From Leucogyrophana mollusca (lineage: Eukaryota; Basidiomycota; Agaricomycetes; Boletales), in assembly GCA_021014945.1 (NCBI GenBank), contig MU266855.1:1-11065 (forward strand): 11,065 nucleotides of DNA, read 5' to 3'. Below, piece by piece: positions 8,901 to 11,065 of the stretch. The notes beneath the pieces were generated by a model. The model was not told where the DNA came from and made no database searches. It saw only the letters and a program-made list of their open reading frames with translations. Each line of letters starts with the position of its first letter. The first letter of the stretch is position 1. The position numbers were made by a program, and so were the translations under genes.

Positions 8901-9151
8901 CTTGACCATCTGCATCACATGGAGTACCTTCACAAGTACCTTATCACTACAGATAAAGGCGGTCCAAATTGACGAGACTCACCATTCAGAAGTGGATGGA
9001 AGTATTGCGTCGAGGCTGATCTGTCATCTTCAGGGTCAGATGCTGGTGAGATATCACGATGCTTTGCATTCCGGTGCTGCATGAGGCCCCGTGCACTCTT
9101 GAAGTTGCGGCGTGGGCAGTCAGAACAAGAATAAGTCATTGGAGGCATCAT
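5973..9151 (-). pseudogene. Plavaka-type DNA transposase, nine exons, broken by premature stops
   Basis: Proposed exons are 9151-8983, 8927-8395, 8345-8144, 8094-7866, 7813-7681, 7626-7451, 7400-7304, 7250-6683 and 6634-5973. All introns are 48-55 nt, phases match throughout, and the sum is 2769 nt (about 922 residues), a usual size for the family. The N-terminus has a C2H2-like finger (CSDCPRRNFKSARGLMQHRN). Next come TPCDADG, MNAWHPF, DWVWRQ, GSDKTTVSVATGHQEFHPVY and EGMTTPEVVRFADGHFHRVI. These are followed by ADYPEQVWL, QGWCPKCD, LLSPDLLHQVIKGTFKDH, LFGSPNGLCSSITESKHIKA and a C-terminal block with SVFHSAVAQFYAPSD and RAAHLLPVY. I recognise these as Plavaka transposase blocks. A TGA is created across the exon 6/7 junction, a second TGA lies at 6692-6690, and the exon 8/9 junction makes a TAA or a frameshift. 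The protein would excise and reinsert its transposon; this copy is dead. Confidence 0.9.
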
Positions 9152-9281
9152 GAAGCGGAGGTCAGACAGTTGAAGTAGTCACCGCCGTTTGCTTTGAAAA
9201 CTGACAGAAAACAAGACCAAATAATATATCTGAACTTGAAGATTTTCCGATACCCTCCGACAACCAAATCTTCACCAACCA
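9152..9281. promoter_or_regulatory. Shared 130-bp divergent promoter region
   Basis: The start codons of the minus-strand Plavaka gene (9151) and the plus-strand gene (9282) are only 130 bases apart, so any promoters must share this stretch. A TATA-like ataatatat lies at 9221-9229, about 55 bases before the plus-strand ATG. The sequence just before that ATG is C/A-rich (caccaaccaatg), a normal fungal start context. No repeats or clear factor sites are visible. Confidence 0.5.
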
Positions 9282-11065
9282 ATGCCTCCTCGGCGGCTAC
9301 CCACCCGCAAAAAGGCTGGAGACACCACCACCAGTGATCACCCGGGCAATGTAACTGTCACGGAGGAGTCATCAGCATCGGTGCCATCGACAATCGATGC
9401 AAGCGTACCTGTTCATGCGAAGACATCTGTTTCAGCCAATACAACTGCCAGTCAGAAGCGTGGTCGTGCTGCAAGTAGTGCTGAAGCACCAGCAATAAGC
9501 ACAAGCACTACTAAGAAGAGCAAAACCCAGGTTAGCCCTGCAGTACATGGTTAAAGCACCCATCAAAGAACTTACCGTTGTGTTGAAGCCGTTGCCATTG
9601 CGCTCTCCATTACCTCAGCGTGCTAAACAAGTCACAGATCCAGCTGGCCCTGACAAGCCACGACCCAAGCGCACATCTGCAGAGGTAGCGGCAGCAGCCA
9701 AACGCAAAGCTGAGTATCAGGAACGGCTTGCCATGCTAGAAAAGCAAAAGATTGAGATGCTGGCACAAATGGAAATCGAAGAAATGATGGCACAGGAAGC
9801 AGACGATTGTGCTGCAGTGATGTCAATTTCTGACCATCTGCGAAAAGATGACAAGATAGAAAGTAGGGCTCACAGTTACTCGGCCATGAGGACCCAGTTT
9901 CATAAAGTGTTTACCCATAGCCACACCTCAAGATGAAGTCGACGAGCCTATGGACATTGATGAGTTTGGAGATGAAGGAGAGGCGGAAACACCTACCGGG
10001 GCTGTTGGTAAGAAAATACCCACCGCAGTAGGTCTTTGTCCAGGCATAGATCTGCCTATTTGTTCTCAGTCGAGGAAATACACAGAAAAAGCAGAAGACA
10101 GCAAAGCATCAAACACGCTCAGCAGTTGATGAAGCAAAAGAGAGGTTACTCAAGGCCAATGCGGTTCTGAAAAGGTGTGGGAAGCACTCCTTTGTTTGTT
10201 ATTGGAAACTGACCAATCACATTGCTCTGCCAGTGCTAATGCGGCCACCAAGTCCACAATTCCCTCAGGACTGGTTGCGAACTGGGACAAGAAATGCATT
10301 CCCAGTGCACAAGTACCTGCCCCTTCTGGCCATCAGCAGAAGGGAAAGGGCAGGGCAGCAGCTGTGTCCTCTGAGTCACCAGTTGTGGGTGGCCTTGAAG
10401 ATGGTGACGTGTTTGATGATGGGCCTATCAGCGAGGGTCAGAACACAGAAAACGACGTGAGTTAATCATAAGCATTTCATGGTCTTACACTGACCGCCCT
10501 TCTTCGGGCAGTTTGCGACCATCAGTGATGACGGCTCGGACATTGCCTCTCAGCCCAAGGTCAAGAGTGTATCCCACTCCTCACGCAGTGCCTCACACGC
10601 TCCCAAGCGTAGCACTGGCAGCAAACCTGTCAAAGCCAAAATATCCGCTGCATCATCGCTGACTTCCTTGTCATCATCACCCGCCCCTGGTACAGCCACT
10701 TCCATGGAGACAGACAACCTCCCTGAATTTGCCAGAGCAGGCTGGGTTTCCGTCTTCCTGCCAACACTCTACCATCGCTGGGCAACTTCTGAAAAGCCGT
10801 GGGAACTCTGCAAAAAGACTCCCTTGCTTTTGCAAGCCATCCAAGAAGTCGTGGACACCTGTTTCCCTCATTGTGGTTATTATGCAAGCGGGTGGGATGT
10901 GCTTTGCCTCACAGTATGTGTCCATTACATCTGTCCATTCTGAATATTGATGAAAGATAGGCCTATAAATGATTGGGAGACAAGCTTTCATTCATTGGGA
11001 GTGTCAAAACCCATTAGCTCCGAGTCGTTCCGACGCTCAGGAGTCATGGTCCGATCAACTCCGGA
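9282..11065 (+). pseudogene. Uncharacterised Agaricomycete protein with coiled coil and C-terminal domain, head to head with Plavaka; partial, broken
   Basis: Proposed exons are 9282-9530, 9589-9862, 9921-10007, about 10075-10174, 10234-10456, 10512-10913 and 10961 to beyond the window. Introns are GT-AG, 47-67 nt. The N-terminus is basic and Ser/Thr-rich (PPRRLPTRKKAG), with likely nuclear-localisation patches (QKRGRA, KKSK). Exon 2 has a coiled coil of about 45 residues (KRTSAEVAAAAKRKAEYQER onward). Acidic and Ser-rich linkers follow, with a conserved-looking PSGLVANWDKK. The folded part begins in exon 6 (LPEFARAGWVSVFLPTLYHR) and continues in exon 7 (AYK, stop, LGDKLSFIGS). I know similar proteins from Agaricomycetes, perhaps DUF6532-like, but with no known function. 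A TGA at 10970-10972 interrupts it, probably a former CGA, and a TAG follows at 11015. The exon 4 acceptor is weak: the strong CAG at 10067-10069 gives the wrong frame. Confidence 0.65.
11018..11065. repeat. Imperfect direct repeat at the window edge
   Basis: Two related units start with gagtc (at about 11022 and 11040) and share tccga spaced similarly behind it. Similarity to the coding family of the gene starting at 9282 fades at about 11003-11015, so this may be the start of another repeat inserted in the gene. Only one edge is visible. Confidence 0.3.

Larger units (their letters stand above)
5905..11065. mobile_element. Plavaka (KDZ-type) transposon remnant, right end beyond the window
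   Basis: The span covers the repeat cluster at 5905-5953, the Plavaka transposase and the divergent gene that starts at 9282. Plavaka elements belong to a CACTA-related group found mainly in basidiomycetes. Whether the plus-strand gene is part of the element is inferred from its head-to-head position and its similar mutational decay. If the gene is an unrelated neighbour, the element would instead end between 9152 and 9281, where I see no inverted copy of the 5905-5953 motifs. Confidence 0.5.

Noticed and set aside
10677..10991. Minus-strand ORF of 104 codons opposite exons 6-7 of the gene starting at 9282
   Set aside because: The plus-strand reading fits splice phases and a known family pattern; this one has neither.

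Overview
This window looks like a transposon graveyard from the genome of a mushroom-forming fungus (Basidiomycota, Agaricomycetes). The evidence is a dense set of 46-59 nt GT-AG introns, a Plavaka-type transposase (a family abundant in Agaricomycetes), a PIF/Harbinger transposase with a spliced partner gene, and a 5'-truncated non-LTR retrotransposon with an RNase H tail. I see no convincing single-copy host gene, no rRNA or tRNA gene and no CRISPR array. Family names are recognised from protein motifs from memory; no database search was run.

Layout. Bases 1 to about 340 are featureless. From about 340 to 2065 (+) lies the 3' end of a LINE: an RNase H domain with all five catalytic residues, then a CCHC knuckle and a conserved C-terminal tail. 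It is broken by one in-frame stop and two frameshifts, and followed by three short hairpins and an A-rich stretch. From 2354 to 4722 lies a PIF/Harbinger pair in convergent orientation. The transposase (+, 2354-3391) has an internal in-frame deletion that removes the first catalytic aspartate and carries one in-frame TGA. The partner gene (-, 4722-3506) can be spliced into four exons that read through in one frame except for two stops. From 4723 to 5972 is non-coding DNA with a 10-bp minisatellite, imperfect inverted repeats and a palindrome-rich patch with repeated CGACAAG. From 9151 down to 5973 (-) is a Plavaka transposase that can be read as nine exons totalling 2769 nt. Head to head with it, 130 bp away, starts a seven-exon gene (+, 9282 to beyond the window end) of an uncharacterised Agaricomycete family with a coiled coil and a C-terminal globular domain.

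The main overall observation is how these genes died. Once the introns are resolved the reading frames are largely intact, and nearly every premature stop (TGA, TAG or TAA) sits where C-to-T would convert an Arg CGA or Gln CAG/CAA codon. Most of these are at former CpG sites. This suggests cytosine-methylation decay, or a RIP-like process, acting on several unrelated elements. The Plavaka transposase and its head-to-head neighbour may be the two genes of one transposon. The Harbinger pair is a second two-gene element.
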